Assembly (NCBI GenBank): GCA_963738835.1
Contig: CAVTYH010000001.1
Span: forward strand, 1,302,001 to 1,366,000
Length of the DNA: 64,000 nucleotides
Reading direction: 5' to 3'
DNA from: CAVTYH01 sp963738835
GTDB taxonomy: Bacteria; Planctomycetota; Planctomycetia; Pirellulales; JADZDJ01
Part shown: in pieces, positions 50,293 through 59,663 of the stretch
Layout of the letters: each line of letters opens with the position of its first letter
How positions within the stretch are numbered: position 1 is the first letter of the stretch
Program-made: the position numbers and the translations under genes
Notes under the pieces: model-generated
Told to the model about the DNA's origin: nothing
The model's database searches: none
The model's input: only the letters and a program-made list of their open reading frames with translations

Positions 50293-52890
50293 ATGCTTCG
50301 TGCGGTGGCCGATTTTCGATCATCAAAACCCGAGCTCCTTGCCCCGGCCGGCGATTGGGACGCAATGCGCGCCGCGGTCGCCAATGGAGCAGACGCCGTC
50401 TACTTCGGACTCTCGAATTTCAACGCCCGCCATCAAGCCACGAATTTCACAATTGAAGAATTGCCAGAGGTGATGAACTTCCTGCACCGGCACAACGTGC
50501 GCGGTTATATCGCCTTCAATACGTTAATTTTCTCCGACGAACTGCCGGACGCCGTGCGGTTTATTGAGGCCATCGTCAATGCCGGGGCTGACGCGGTCAT
50601 TGTTCAAGATTTGGGACTGGTGTGTTTGATCTGTCGCGTCGCGCCCGGCTTGCCAATTCATGGTTCGACGCAAATGACGCTGACCGAAGCGCGCGGCATC
50701 GAATTCGTCCGCTGCTTGGGAGTTGAAAGGGTCATTGTAGCCCGCGAGCTGTCGGTCGAAGACATCAGCCGGATCGCCAAAAACACGCCGATGCCGCTAG
50801 AGGTGTTTGTTCACGGTGCGCTGTGCATTGCTTACAGCGGGCAGTGTCTCACCAGCGAGGCTCTCGGCGGCCGCAGCGCCAATCGTGGTCAGTGTGCTCA
50901 GGCGTGTCGTTTGCCGTATGAAATGGTTGTCGATGGTCAGGCGCGTGACACCGGCGATCGGCAGTATTTGCTCAGTCCGCAAGATTTAGCGGCCCACGAC
51001 TTGATCGAACCGCTGGTGAAACTCGGCGTACGAAGTTTCAAAATTGAAGGTCGGCTCAAGAGTGCGGAATATGTTGCCGTGACTTCACAAACGTATCGGG
51101 CCGCAATCGATGCGGCGATGGTTGACCAACCGTTTGAATTGGATCGACAGCGGCAGCTCGATTTACAGCAAAGTTTTTCACGCGGCTTCAGTCACGGCTT
51201 CTTGAGCGGCATCAATCATCAAGTGCTCGTCTCGGGTCGCTTCCCCAAAAGCCGCGGCGTGCAACTTGGAACCGTCGTTGATAAAACGTGGCACGGCATG
51301 GTGGTTGAATTGGACGCTAGTCACACGCTCGACGTTGTGCGTCCAGGCGATGGCATTGTATTTGACGAGGGACATCCCGAACAGGATGAACAGGGCGGGC
51401 GGGTGATTGAAGTGAGGAAGGCGGAACGGGGAGTGGGAAATGAAAACGGCAGCCGAGCCCGGTCTCTGGAATTAGTCTTACATCGCGGCAGCGTGAATCT
51501 GGCGGCGGTGGCAATCGGCAGCTTGGTGTGGAAGACCGATGATCCAGCGCTGCGGCAACGGATGCAGCAGACCTTTGCTCGCGACGAAGTTGTGAACCGG
51601 GAGCCGATCAGCTTTTCAATTGTTGGCTCACTTAGCGGCTCAGTCACACTTGAAGCCGTTGATTCGACAGGAAGCCGCGGGAGTGCCGCTTGGGCAGGAC
51701 CTTTGCAAATAGCAGTGAAGCACCCTACCACCATGGAATTACTGCACGAGCAGCTTGGCCGCTTGGGCGACACTCCGTTTGAATTGGCAGGTGTGCACAG
51801 TGAACTGCCGCCCAATGCGATGATGCCCAAAAGCGTGCTGAACAATCTTCGGCGAGACGCAATTGCCTACTTACAATCGGCACGCGACAAGAAGCGCGAT
51901 CGAACCATTCATCGTGCCGCGCTGCAGGAACTGCGATCCGTTGCAGGCAGCCGCGCGATTCCAGCGACCACGGCGAAGCCATCTCTGTATGTTTTGGTGC
52001 GCACGATGGAACAGCTGGAAGCGGTGCTTGCCTGGAAGCCACAACTGCCGCTCGCGCCGCCGGCCATGGTTTACTGCGATTTCGAGGATGTCCGCCGCTA
52101 TCGCGATGCCGTCGCCAAAGCCCGCGCCGCAAATATGCCGATCGGCGTGGCGACGCTGCGAATCACTAAGCCGAAGGAGGAAGGCCTGCTGCGGTTGATT
52201 GCCAAGGCTGAGCCCGACGCGGTCTTGATTCGCAATTTGGCGGGGCTGGATTTTTTCCGCAATGAGTGGAAAAACCAATCTCGCGATCTCCCCTTCACCT
52301 TGCCCTCTCCCGCCAGGGGAGAGGGTCAATTGATTGGCGATTTCTCGCTGAATGTCGCCAATGAGTTGACTGCCGATTTATTGGCAGGCGAAGGTCTGGC
52401 TCGGCTCACGCCAAGTTACGATCTGAATTGGGAGCAGTTGGCGGCGATGCTGGGGCGGATCAACCCCACTCTGTTTGAAATTGTCGTTCATCAGCACATG
52501 CCAATGTTTCACATGGAACATTGCGTGTTCGCCGCCATGCTCTCTAGCGGCAAAGATGCCACCGATTGCGGCCGACCTTGCGATCGTCATCGCGTGGAAC
52601 TGCGCGATCGAGTCGGTGCCGCGTTTCCGTTGCTGGCCGACACCGGCTGTCGCAGCACGGTTTTTAATTCCGTAGCTCAATCCGCGGCGGAATATATTCC
52701 GAAGATGCTGGCCTTGGGAGTGCGCCACTTCCGTGTGGAATCGCTGCGAGAAACGACCGACCAGATCGTCCCGCTGCTAGAGCATTACGCTCGTTTGATC
52801 GCCGGGCTGGAAACTTCTCGCGAAGCGTGGCGCAGCTTGCAAGTGCTCAATCAACTCGGCGTGACGCGCGGCACGCTGCAGTTGGCGTGA
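50293..52890 (+). CDS. U32 peptidase-family (RlhA-like) protein with in-frame repeat insertions
   Basis: About 865 residues from ATG 50293. N-terminal U32 barrel: KPELLAPAGDWDAMRAAVAN, GADAVYFGLSNFNAR, VRGYIAFNTLIF, HGSTQMTLT, VIVARELSVEDI, VFVHGALCIAYSGQCLTSE with the Cys cluster, SFKIEGRLKSAEYVAV. The C-terminal half is a DUF3656-like domain and a duplicated helical region with a late Cys motif (DCGRPCDRH). RlhA homologues add a hydroxyl to 23S rRNA C2501 using a 4Fe-4S cluster, so a role in RNA hydroxylation is likely, but the function of this version is inference. Two low-complexity insertions are seen (see repeats at 51421 and 52303). Confidence 0.88.
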   Translation: MLRAVADFRSSKPELLAPAGDWDAMRAAVANGADAVYFGLSNFNARHQATNFTIEELPEVMNFLHRHNVRGYIAFNTLIFSDELPDAVRFIEAIVNAGADAVIVQDLGLVCLICRVAPGLPIHGSTQMTLTEARGIEFVRCLGVERVIVARELSVEDISRIAKNTPMPLEVFVHGALCIAYSGQCLTSEALGGRSANRGQCAQACRLPYEMVVDGQARDTGDRQYLLSPQDLAAHDLIEPLVKLGVRSFKIEGRLKSAEYVAVTSQTYRAAIDAAMVDQPFELDRQRQLDLQQSFSRGFSHGFLSGINHQVLVSGRFPKSRGVQLGTVVDKTWHGMVVELDASHTLDVVRPGDGIVFDEGHPEQDEQGGRVIEVRKAERGVGNENGSRARSLELVLHRGSVNLAAVAIGSLVWKTDDPALRQRMQQTFARDEVVNREPISFSIVGSLSGSVTLEAVDSTGSRGSAAWAGPLQIAVKHPTTMELLHEQLGRLGDTPFELAGVHSELPPNAMMPKSVLNNLRRDAIAYLQSARDKKRDRTIHRAALQELRSVAGSRAIPATTAKPSLYVLVRTMEQLEAVLAWKPQLPLAPPAMVYCDFEDVRRYRDAVAKARAANMPIGVATLRITKPKEEGLLRLIAKAEPDAVLIRNLAGLDFFRNEWKNQSRDLPFTLPSPARGEGQLIGDFSLNVANELTADLLAGEGLARLTPSYDLNWEQLAAMLGRINPTLFEIVVHQHMPMFHMEHCVFAAMLSSGKDATDCGRPCDRHRVELRDRVGAAFPLLADTGCRSTVFNSVAQSAAEYIPKMLALGVRHFRVESLRETTDQIVPLLEHYARLIAGLETSREAWRSLQVLNQLGVTRGTLQLA
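51421..51441. repeat. G-rich dispersed repeat (copy 3), inside the U32 gene
   Basis: GCGGAACGGGGAGTGGGAAA in frame within the U32 gene; it encodes a short KAERGVGNENG stretch that looks like an insertion. Related tracts at 13514, 27861 and 59556. Confidence 0.5.
52303..52325. repeat. REP-like hairpin inserted in the U32 coding sequence
   Basis: CCCTCTCCC (52303-52311) and GGGAGAGGG (52317-52325) form a perfect 9-bp stem with a 5-base loop inside the U32 gene. The translated segment (LPFTLPSPARGEGQLIG) does not match the neighbouring protein, suggesting an in-frame repeat insertion. Confidence 0.7.
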
Positions 52891-52901
52891 GCCAGAGATT
52901 C

Positions 52902-53540
52902 TTATCGCGCGATGCCGACACCGCCGAAAATAAAGCGTTCATTGGTTTCCTCGCGACTGTCCCAGGGAAGCAGACGAGCGCGGACTCGAAGTTTTTGCAC
53001 CATTGCCCGCACGGCATCGGCATCGTGGTATAGCCGAGCCTCTTCCAAATCGTTCGCAATCGAATCGAGTTGTCGGGCTGCCTCGTGGTATGCTTTGCCA
53101 GCAGCCATTCGATCTTGTTGCGAACTACCGATCCAGTTTTCAGTGACATCGGTTTGATTTCGTTCGCAAACGGCAAAACTTTGAAATGAAAGTGGTCCCT
53201 CGGTTATCGGATGCGATTTCAGCTGCGACCAATTGACGCGGTCGCCCCACAGCAGCTCTTCGTCCATGAAAGTGGAACCAACGCAATGTTCCACCTCATT
53301 CGGGGACAAATGCGTGACCGTATCTGTCGACGATTCCTTGGTTGTGCTTGCCTCAACCGCTAGCTGCGGCGTCGAATCAGAATCCGTGGCATCTGGTTTA
53401 GCCGTTTCCTTAGGCTCCGCAGTCGATGCCGCTTCGGTTGCTTCCTTAGGTTTCTCACATTCCGCGCGGCTGATCGACAGTGCCGCCAGACCAACTAACA
53501 GGGCCACGACGATCACAGAAAACACGAAAACGGCACGCAT
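52902..53540 (-). CDS. Membrane-anchored protein with Thr/Glu-rich linker, unknown function
   Basis: 212 residues: N-terminal helix (VFVFSVIVVALLVGLAALSI), an Ala/Glu/Thr/Lys/Ser-rich extracytoplasmic stretch (ATEAASTAEPKETAKPDATD, STTKESSTDTVTH), and a C-terminal helical domain (WGDRVNWSQLKSHPITE, QDRMAAGKAYHEAARQLDSI, VRAMVQKLRVRARLLPWDSR). No family is recognised. It is convergent with the U32 gene, with an 11-base gap. Confidence 0.65.
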   Translation of the reverse strand: MRAVFVFSVIVVALLVGLAALSISRAECEKPKEATEAASTAEPKETAKPDATDSDSTPQLAVEASTTKESSTDTVTHLSPNEVEHCVGSTFMDEELLWGDRVNWSQLKSHPITEGPLSFQSFAVCERNQTDVTENWIGSSQQDRMAAGKAYHEAARQLDSIANDLEEARLYHDADAVRAMVQKLRVRARLLPWDSREETNERFIFGGVGIAR

Positions 53541-53810
53541 GGGCGACCTCCTGTCTAGATGCGGTGCTTAACCATTCCGCGGGCTGTGCAGGCGAGAATA
53601 GCCGGACTTGGGGCCCGCATTATAAGAGCGCCGTCATCGAGCCCCCAACGGCAGTTTGCTCTGAAACTGCCGGGATGAAGGAGTTTCGTGAAAATTCAAT
53701 TGCTGCACGATCGGTCAGTGGCCTGTAGAATGGGTGCCGCTCGCGGTTACAGCCGAGCATGCTACCAGCGCAAGTGACGCAAGACATCGAACATCAAGGA
53801 GGAAAGGTCC

Positions 53811-56002
53811 ATGGCACGGCGAAGGAATGCGGCGGATTCACAGCCAGACAGGTCACACAATCCGAGAAAAAAGTGGAATTCGTTGACTTGGAATGATTTG
53901 GACGCTTGGGCCGGGAACCGCAGTGTTTCGCGCGGAGAGGCCTATCAACGCCAAGGTCGTGTGAAGGACTTGTCGCTGGCCGACGATGGCCGCCTGCTGG
54001 CAACGGTCGTCGGCAGTCAACCATATGTGACCTCCGCCTGGCTAGCGACCAAAGGTAGGCGACATCAACAGGTAGAGTCCGTCTGCACATGCCCTGTTGG
54101 CGTCAGTGGTTGCAAGCATGCCGTCGCTGTCCTCGTCGATTTTCTTTCCATGCTCGCCGATGAAAGAGAAGTGCCCCTTGCCAAACCGGACGATCCACGC
54201 TGGTCGTTGTTTTCGGATAACGACGAATTGTACGACGAGTGCAGCGACGAAGTCGTTGATTTCGACGACAATCGGGGCTTGGTATCATCAAACGTGAAAT
54301 TCAACAAGTTGGATGATTTGAATGACCCCTCCGGCATGATCGCCGACAAACGATCTGAGGCGACGAAGGGCCGGCGTTTTAAACGCCGTACACGTGCGCA
54401 GTGGGACCAAGCGCTGCAATCGCACATTCAGCAAAAAAGCCAGACCGAATTGGCCACTCTTGTCTGGTCGCTTTGCGAGCGATTTCCCGAGCTTCGGGAA
54501 GAGTTTCAGGAGCGCATTGCCTTGAGTGAAGGCGACGTTGACCGACTTTTGTCGGCAGCGCGCCGCGAACTGCGCAGCGTGACTTCCGAAATCGGCTGGC
54601 AAAACCACTGGAACAACGAGGGGCATACGCCAGAATATGGCCGTTTGAAGCATCGAATGGAGCGGCTAGTTGAACTCGGCCATTGCGATGAAGTTTTCGA
54701 TCTAGGGCGCGAATTGATTACTCGTGGGTTGGAGCAAGTTGGGCACTCCCACGACGAAGGCGAAACGGCCATGGAGCTTGCCGCTTGCTTGAACGTGGTG
54801 TTTGACGCCCTGTCAAAGTCAACTCTCTCGGCAGCCGACAAGATTCTCTACGCCATCGACGCCTGCCTGGAGGACGATTACGACATTGTCGGAAGTGCGG
54901 CCGACAAAATCTTGGCTGCCCAGTGGACTCCGACCGATTGGTCACAGGTTGCCGATCAATTGGCGCAACGACTTCGTCAGGCGCCGCACAAAAAGAGCCA
55001 AGATAATTTCTCGCAAAGTTATGCCCGCGACCGCATCAGCGGTTTTCTCGCTCATGCGCTCAAGGCGCCGGACGCGGAAATGAGATGTTGCAACTCTACG
55101 AAGCCGAAGCCCGCACCACGGGTAGTTATCAGCGGTTGGTCACATACCTGATTGACCAAGGACAACCTGACACGGCGGAATGCTGGGCTCGCGAAGGCAT
55201 TGAAAAGACCGTTCAGAAATGGCCGGGCATTGCCAGCGGCTTGGCAGAGTCTTTGTGCGAGTTGTCGCGCCGGCGCAAAAATTGGGAGATTGTGGCTGCC
55301 CACGTCGCACATAAGTTCTTTGACTTCCCCAGCGCCGAGGGTTTCAAAGAATTGGCGGCTGCCGCCAAAAAAGCCAAATGTGAAGAGCAGGTTAGAATCG
55401 CCGCGTTGCATTTTTTGGAGTCGGGAATATCACCGATTCACCTTTCAGTGTCAGCGAAGGATCACGGCAAAGCCTCGATCGATCCGTCGTGGCCGTTGCC
55501 AGTTCCTGAATATTTACTGCCTCTACTCTCGAGCTGGCGAACACAGCAAGCTTCACGGCCTCATTACAATGTGCTTCTCGACATGGCGATCGCCAACAAG
55601 CAGCCCGACAATGTGCTGCGCTGGTACGATAAAATGCGCGGTGACAAGCAGCGTCCACACAGGCTGCACGACGAATGGCGCTGGGGGCTCGATGCCGATC
55701 ATGTTGCCAAGGCCGTTGCTTCCACTTATCCCGAACGTGCGCTGGAAATCTACCGAGACAAACTACAAGAGCACCTGCCGCACACCGGCGATTCAGCCTA
55801 TGAGGCCTGCGTTACTTGCCTGCGCCAAATGCGGGTCATCTATGAATCGCTGGATAAAGAGGATTATTGGAACGAGCTGCTGGCCGATGTCCGACACAAC
55901 TATCGAAATCGTCCTCGATTTATGGCCATGCTCGACAAATTGGAGGGGCGCACTATTGTGAACCAGCAAAGTGCAAGCGTGCGCCGATCGAGGAAGGCAT
56001 AA
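53811..56002 (+). CDS. SWIM zinc-finger protein, one frame break
   Basis: About 730 residues once joined. The N-terminal region has a SWIM motif (VCTCPVGVSGCKHAVAVLVD, the CxC...CxH pattern) after ENLxGxRSV-like SRGEAYQRQGRVKDLSLADD. A long acidic stretch, then helical repeats (RFPELREEFQERI, LDDLNDPSGMIADKR). The frame breaks near 55078-55084; one added A joins FLAHALKAPDAE to NEMLQLYEAEARTTGSYQRL. The C-terminus is TPR-like helices (QPDNVLRWYDKMRGDKQ). Bacterial SWIM proteins often sit beside SNF2 helicases, but none is seen here. A ribosome site (AGGAGGAAAGG) precedes ATG 53811, and the spacing supports the start. Confidence 0.8.
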
Positions 56003-56205
56003 TCGGTTGCGACGTGAAACGAGATTCTCGGCTGTGTCGACTCGCGACTGAATCGAATGATGTTTGCAAACGCTACCTTGGGTGGCAGATCGGTGGTTGG
56101 CTCGACGTGCTGTCGAACCACATAAATGACCTGAAATTGATCTCGACCCGAGCTATACTAAATTAGAAAGCTGGACAGATGCTTGCACGGAGGCTCTGAC
56201 TATTC

Positions 56206-57204
56206 ATGGAGCTTGCCGTGCGAAAAATCTTGCTGACTCTTATAGTCTGTTTTCTATATTGCAGCCACCTTGCAACAGCCTGGGCGCAATTTGAAGATGC
56301 CGCGCCCGGTGTCGGCAACAACTCTGGTAAAGGTCCGCAGTTAGGCGATGCGCTGACCAAAAAAATCAAAATCGGCGTCAGGGTGAAAGCCGTCGGCGGA
56401 CCATGCCGCGGGATTGTGGCCACGGTGCCGGTGCCGATCGATTGGCCAGAGCAAAAAGTGACGATTGGCGAAGAAGACCTTTCGCCCGGTGTGCATCACA
56501 CCACTTACCGCACGTTGGAAGGTGGCGGCGCAAAGCAGATGGTCATTTCGATTCCGAATATCGCCGCCGGCGAGGAGGCCCACGCGCTAGTGACATTTGA
56601 AGTGACGCGACATTCGCAAAATCCGCCCGAGGAGACTTCGATCTACAAAGAACCTGTCAAAGAAAAACTGCCGAGAGAGCTTCTACAGTATCTGGGGCCC
56701 AGTCCGTACATTGAATCGACGCATCCGAAAATCCAGAAGCTTGCCAAGGAAGTGACCGAAGGCAAATCGGGTTGGGAAAAAGTGGAGGCGATTTACGATG
56801 CCACGAGGGAACGCGTCGAATACAAAAATGGGCCGCTGAAGGGGGCTCTAAAAGCACTGAACGACGGCACCGGCGATTGCGAAGAACTAACATCACTGTT
56901 CATTGCCTTGTGCCGTGCCAACGGAATTCCTGCCCGCAGCGTGTGGGTGCCCGATCACTGCTACCCAGAGTTTTATCTGGTGGATGGCGACGGCAAGGGC
57001 TATTGGTTCCCGTGCCAGTCTGCCGGCAGCCGTGCGTTCGGCGGCATTCCCGAACATCGTGCCATTCTGCAAAAGGGCGATAATTTCCACGATCCGGACC
57101 GCCCCAAGGACAAGCTGCGTTACGTGAGCGAGTTCCTCCGTGGAACGCCAGCGGCCAAAGGGGCCGGGAGACCCCAGGTGGAGTTTGTGCGAGACTGGGA
57201 GTGA
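56206..57204 (+). CDS. Secreted transglutaminase-like cysteine protease
   Basis: 332 residues with signal peptide (KILLTLIVCFLYCSHLATAWA), a beta domain (IGVRVKAVGGPCRGIVATVP, VVISIPNIAAGEEAHALVTF-like), and a transglutaminase core: AIYDATRERVEYKNGPL, catalytic Cys in GTGDCEELTSLFIALCRANG, and His in VPDHCYPEFYLVDGDGKGYW. The last triad residue is likely the Asp in YLVDGDG. Many planctomycete proteins of this type are secreted, and the enzyme could be a peptidase or transferase. A start at 56206 has weak signals; GTG 56221 is also in frame. Confidence 0.85.
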   Translation: MELAVRKILLTLIVCFLYCSHLATAWAQFEDAAPGVGNNSGKGPQLGDALTKKIKIGVRVKAVGGPCRGIVATVPVPIDWPEQKVTIGEEDLSPGVHHTTYRTLEGGGAKQMVISIPNIAAGEEAHALVTFEVTRHSQNPPEETSIYKEPVKEKLPRELLQYLGPSPYIESTHPKIQKLAKEVTEGKSGWEKVEAIYDATRERVEYKNGPLKGALKALNDGTGDCEELTSLFIALCRANGIPARSVWVPDHCYPEFYLVDGDGKGYWFPCQSAGSRAFGGIPEHRAILQKGDNFHDPDRPKDKLRYVSEFLRGTPAAKGAGRPQVEFVRDWE

Positions 57205-57472
57205 ACGCGACATTCGCCACGGAATCGTGGAGGCGCAGAGAAGAAGGCATCCGCGGCTAATATTCTTTACTTTCACCGTGGTCAAATTAGGTACGCTAGC
57301 TGGTCTACGGCCGATCTTGGCCCAAGTTGCCTGATCTGTTACAAAGCCCGGCTTCATAGTCGAGATTGAATCCAGGATCACGCTAGCACTGGCACGCAGG
57401 AAGCGTGCAGGTTTGGTTCCACGATCTTTGATCTTCGTTCTACCGCGCAACTTCGCCACGGACGGCTTTTGG

Positions 57473-59473
57473 ATGAACAACTTCTACCGCACGCTGCGGC
57501 TGGTCTTTCGCTACAAGTGGACGCTGGTTGCTTCCACGTTTACTGCGCTGATGGTGGCGCTGCTGTGGGGTATCAACATCGGCGGTGCGTATCCAGTGAT
57601 TGCGATTATCACGCAGAACAAATCGCTGCAAAAGTACATTGCCGAAGACATCGAAGCGTCGCAGAAGAAGATCGCTGAATTGAAAGATATTGTCAAGAAA
57701 GCAGAAGCTGATTTAGCGGCCGCACCTGCCGATCGGCTGCAGATTCTACAGCACGATTTACACTCTGAGCACACCAGCCTGACTGCCGAGCAAAAGCATC
57801 TGGCCCGTTGCGAGTTCTTCAAGCCTTACGTCGATGCTTATTTGCCGAATGATCCATTCCGAACACTGTTTCTGATCATGATGGTGATTTCCGCCGGCTA
57901 CATTCTGAAAAATGTGTTCCTCGTATTCGATTCGATCCTCGTCGACCGACTGGCGAATCTTGCAACTCTGGATTTGCGCAAGAGATTTTATCGTCGCACG
58001 CTACGGATGGATTTAAGCAGTTTCGGCGAAGCACGTGTTAGCGAATTGATGAGCCGCTTTACCTACGATGTCGACAGCATCAATCAGGGTATTCAAACCG
58101 TCATTGGGCGGGCCGTTCGTGAACCATTGAAAATGATCGCCTGTTTAATTGGCGCCGCCTGGATTTCCTGGCGACTCTTGCTGGTGTCGCTCATCATTGC
58201 GCCGCTGGCCGGCTACTTAATTACGCGACTGGCAAAAACGCTGAAACGGGCCAATCGTCGTGCGCTCGAGGAGATGTCGGGCCTGTACAACATCCTCGGG
58301 GAAACGTTCGGCGGAATCAAAGTCGTGAAAGCCTTCACCATGGAACGGCAAGAGCGGCTGCGGTTCCACAAAAACAGCAAACAGTTTTACCGCAAGGCGA
58401 TGAAGATTTCGCGGTTCGACTCGCTCATTCATCCGGTCACCGAACTGGCCGGCATCACAATGATTTGCCTCACGATTTTGGCCGGCACTTATCTGGTGCT
58501 ACACCCCAATGAAACGCATCTATTTGGCATCAAGATGACCGATCGACCGTTGCAGTTCGCAGATTTGGCAATCTTCTATGCGATGCTCGCCGGGTCGATC
58601 GATCCCGCTCGGAAACTGACCGAGGTGTTCAACAAGATTCAGCGGGCCTCTGCGGCGGCCGATCGGGTTTATCAATTGTTCGATCGAGAAGCGGCAGTGC
58701 GCGATCCAGCCAAGCCCCGCGTGCTGGTGCGGCATCACCGCGAGATTGTGTTGGAAAACGTCAACTTCAGTTATCTGCCGGACCAGCCGGTGCTGAAAAA
58801 TGTCGATTTGCGAATTAAGTACGGCGAAACTCTGGCGATTGTCGGGCCCAACGGCTGTGGAAAGACAACGCTGGCAAACTTGATCCTACGTTTCTACGAC
58901 CCGGCCAACGGCTCGATTAAAATCGACGGCGTCGATCTGCGCGAAGTGCGTATGCGCGACTTGCGGAACCAGATCGGACTGGTGACGCAAGAGCCGTTGC
59001 TATTCGACGACACGGTGTACAACAACATCCGCTACGGCTCGCCGAACGCCACGAAGCAGCAGATTATCGATGCCGCGAAAAAGGCGCACGCTCATCGATT
59101 CATCGAAGATTTACTGGAACAAGGTTACGAAACCAACGTGGGGCAGCTGGGTGGTCGATTATCAGGCGGGCAGCGGCAAAGAATTTCTCTGGCCCGGGCG
59201 ATTCTGCGTGACCCATCGATTCTGGTATTGGACGAAGCCACTAGCCAGATCGATATCGAAAGTGAACACGTCATCCACAAGGTGTTGGAACAATTTGTTC
59301 GCGATCGGACGGCCATCATCATCACGCACCGGCTTTCGACTTTGGACCTGGCCGATCGCATCTTGGTGATGAACGAAGGCCGGATTCTCGATCTGGGCAC
59401 CCACGACGAGCTGATCGGCCGCTGCGAGCTGTACCGGCGGCTGTACCAGATTCATCTTCGCGAAACGGCCTGA
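57473..59473 (+). CDS. ABC transporter, fused membrane and ATPase (exporter type)
   Basis: 666 residues: N-terminal membrane domain with five or six helices (WTLVASTFTALMVALLWGI, ISAGYILKNVFLVF, MIACLIGAAWISWRLLLVS, MICLTILAGTYLVL), separated by a long coiled segment (IEASQKKIAELKDIVKKAEA) unusual in this family, then the ATPase: Walker A (VGPNGCGKTTLANLILRF), Q-loop (GLVTQEPLLFDDT), signature (LSGGQRQRISLARAI), Walker B (ILVLDEATSQID), H-loop (IIITHRLSTLDLAD). MsbA/lipid-exporter-like half transporter that would dimerise. ATG 57473 is preceded by a weak site; an upstream GTG near 57413 extends the frame. Confidence 0.9.
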   Translation: MNNFYRTLRLVFRYKWTLVASTFTALMVALLWGINIGGAYPVIAIITQNKSLQKYIAEDIEASQKKIAELKDIVKKAEADLAAAPADRLQILQHDLHSEHTSLTAEQKHLARCEFFKPYVDAYLPNDPFRTLFLIMMVISAGYILKNVFLVFDSILVDRLANLATLDLRKRFYRRTLRMDLSSFGEARVSELMSRFTYDVDSINQGIQTVIGRAVREPLKMIACLIGAAWISWRLLLVSLIIAPLAGYLITRLAKTLKRANRRALEEMSGLYNILGETFGGIKVVKAFTMERQERLRFHKNSKQFYRKAMKISRFDSLIHPVTELAGITMICLTILAGTYLVLHPNETHLFGIKMTDRPLQFADLAIFYAMLAGSIDPARKLTEVFNKIQRASAAADRVYQLFDREAAVRDPAKPRVLVRHHREIVLENVNFSYLPDQPVLKNVDLRIKYGETLAIVGPNGCGKTTLANLILRFYDPANGSIKIDGVDLREVRMRDLRNQIGLVTQEPLLFDDTVYNNIRYGSPNATKQQIIDAAKKAHAHRFIEDLLEQGYETNVGQLGGRLSGGQRQRISLARAILRDPSILVLDEATSQIDIESEHVIHKVLEQFVRDRTAIIITHRLSTLDLADRILVMNEGRILDLGTHDELIGRCELYRRLYQIHLRETA

Positions 59474-59507
59474 TTTCCGGGCATTTTTCGGCCTAAACTT
59501 GACCATC

Positions 59508-59577
59508 GTGCGCCGGGGCGGATAAATTTACTGCTGGTCCGCTGGTGCGCCGGGGCGGAAGTGGGGAGCGGGGAAGC
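59508..59577. repeat. Direct repeat and G-rich tract (copy 4)
   Basis: GTGCGCCGGGGCGGA occurs twice (59508-59522, 59545-59559), followed by GGAAGTGGGGAGCGGGGAA, related to the G-rich tracts elsewhere in the window. Noncoding gap between the ABC and Sua5 genes. Confidence 0.55.
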
Positions 59578-59663
59578 CGGTCCGGCATGATGTCTTGTCG
59601 AAGGGGCCGGTGTAATTTTGTCGCGGCCGATGGTTGCCGCGGCGGGTATTGAAGGGATTTCCG

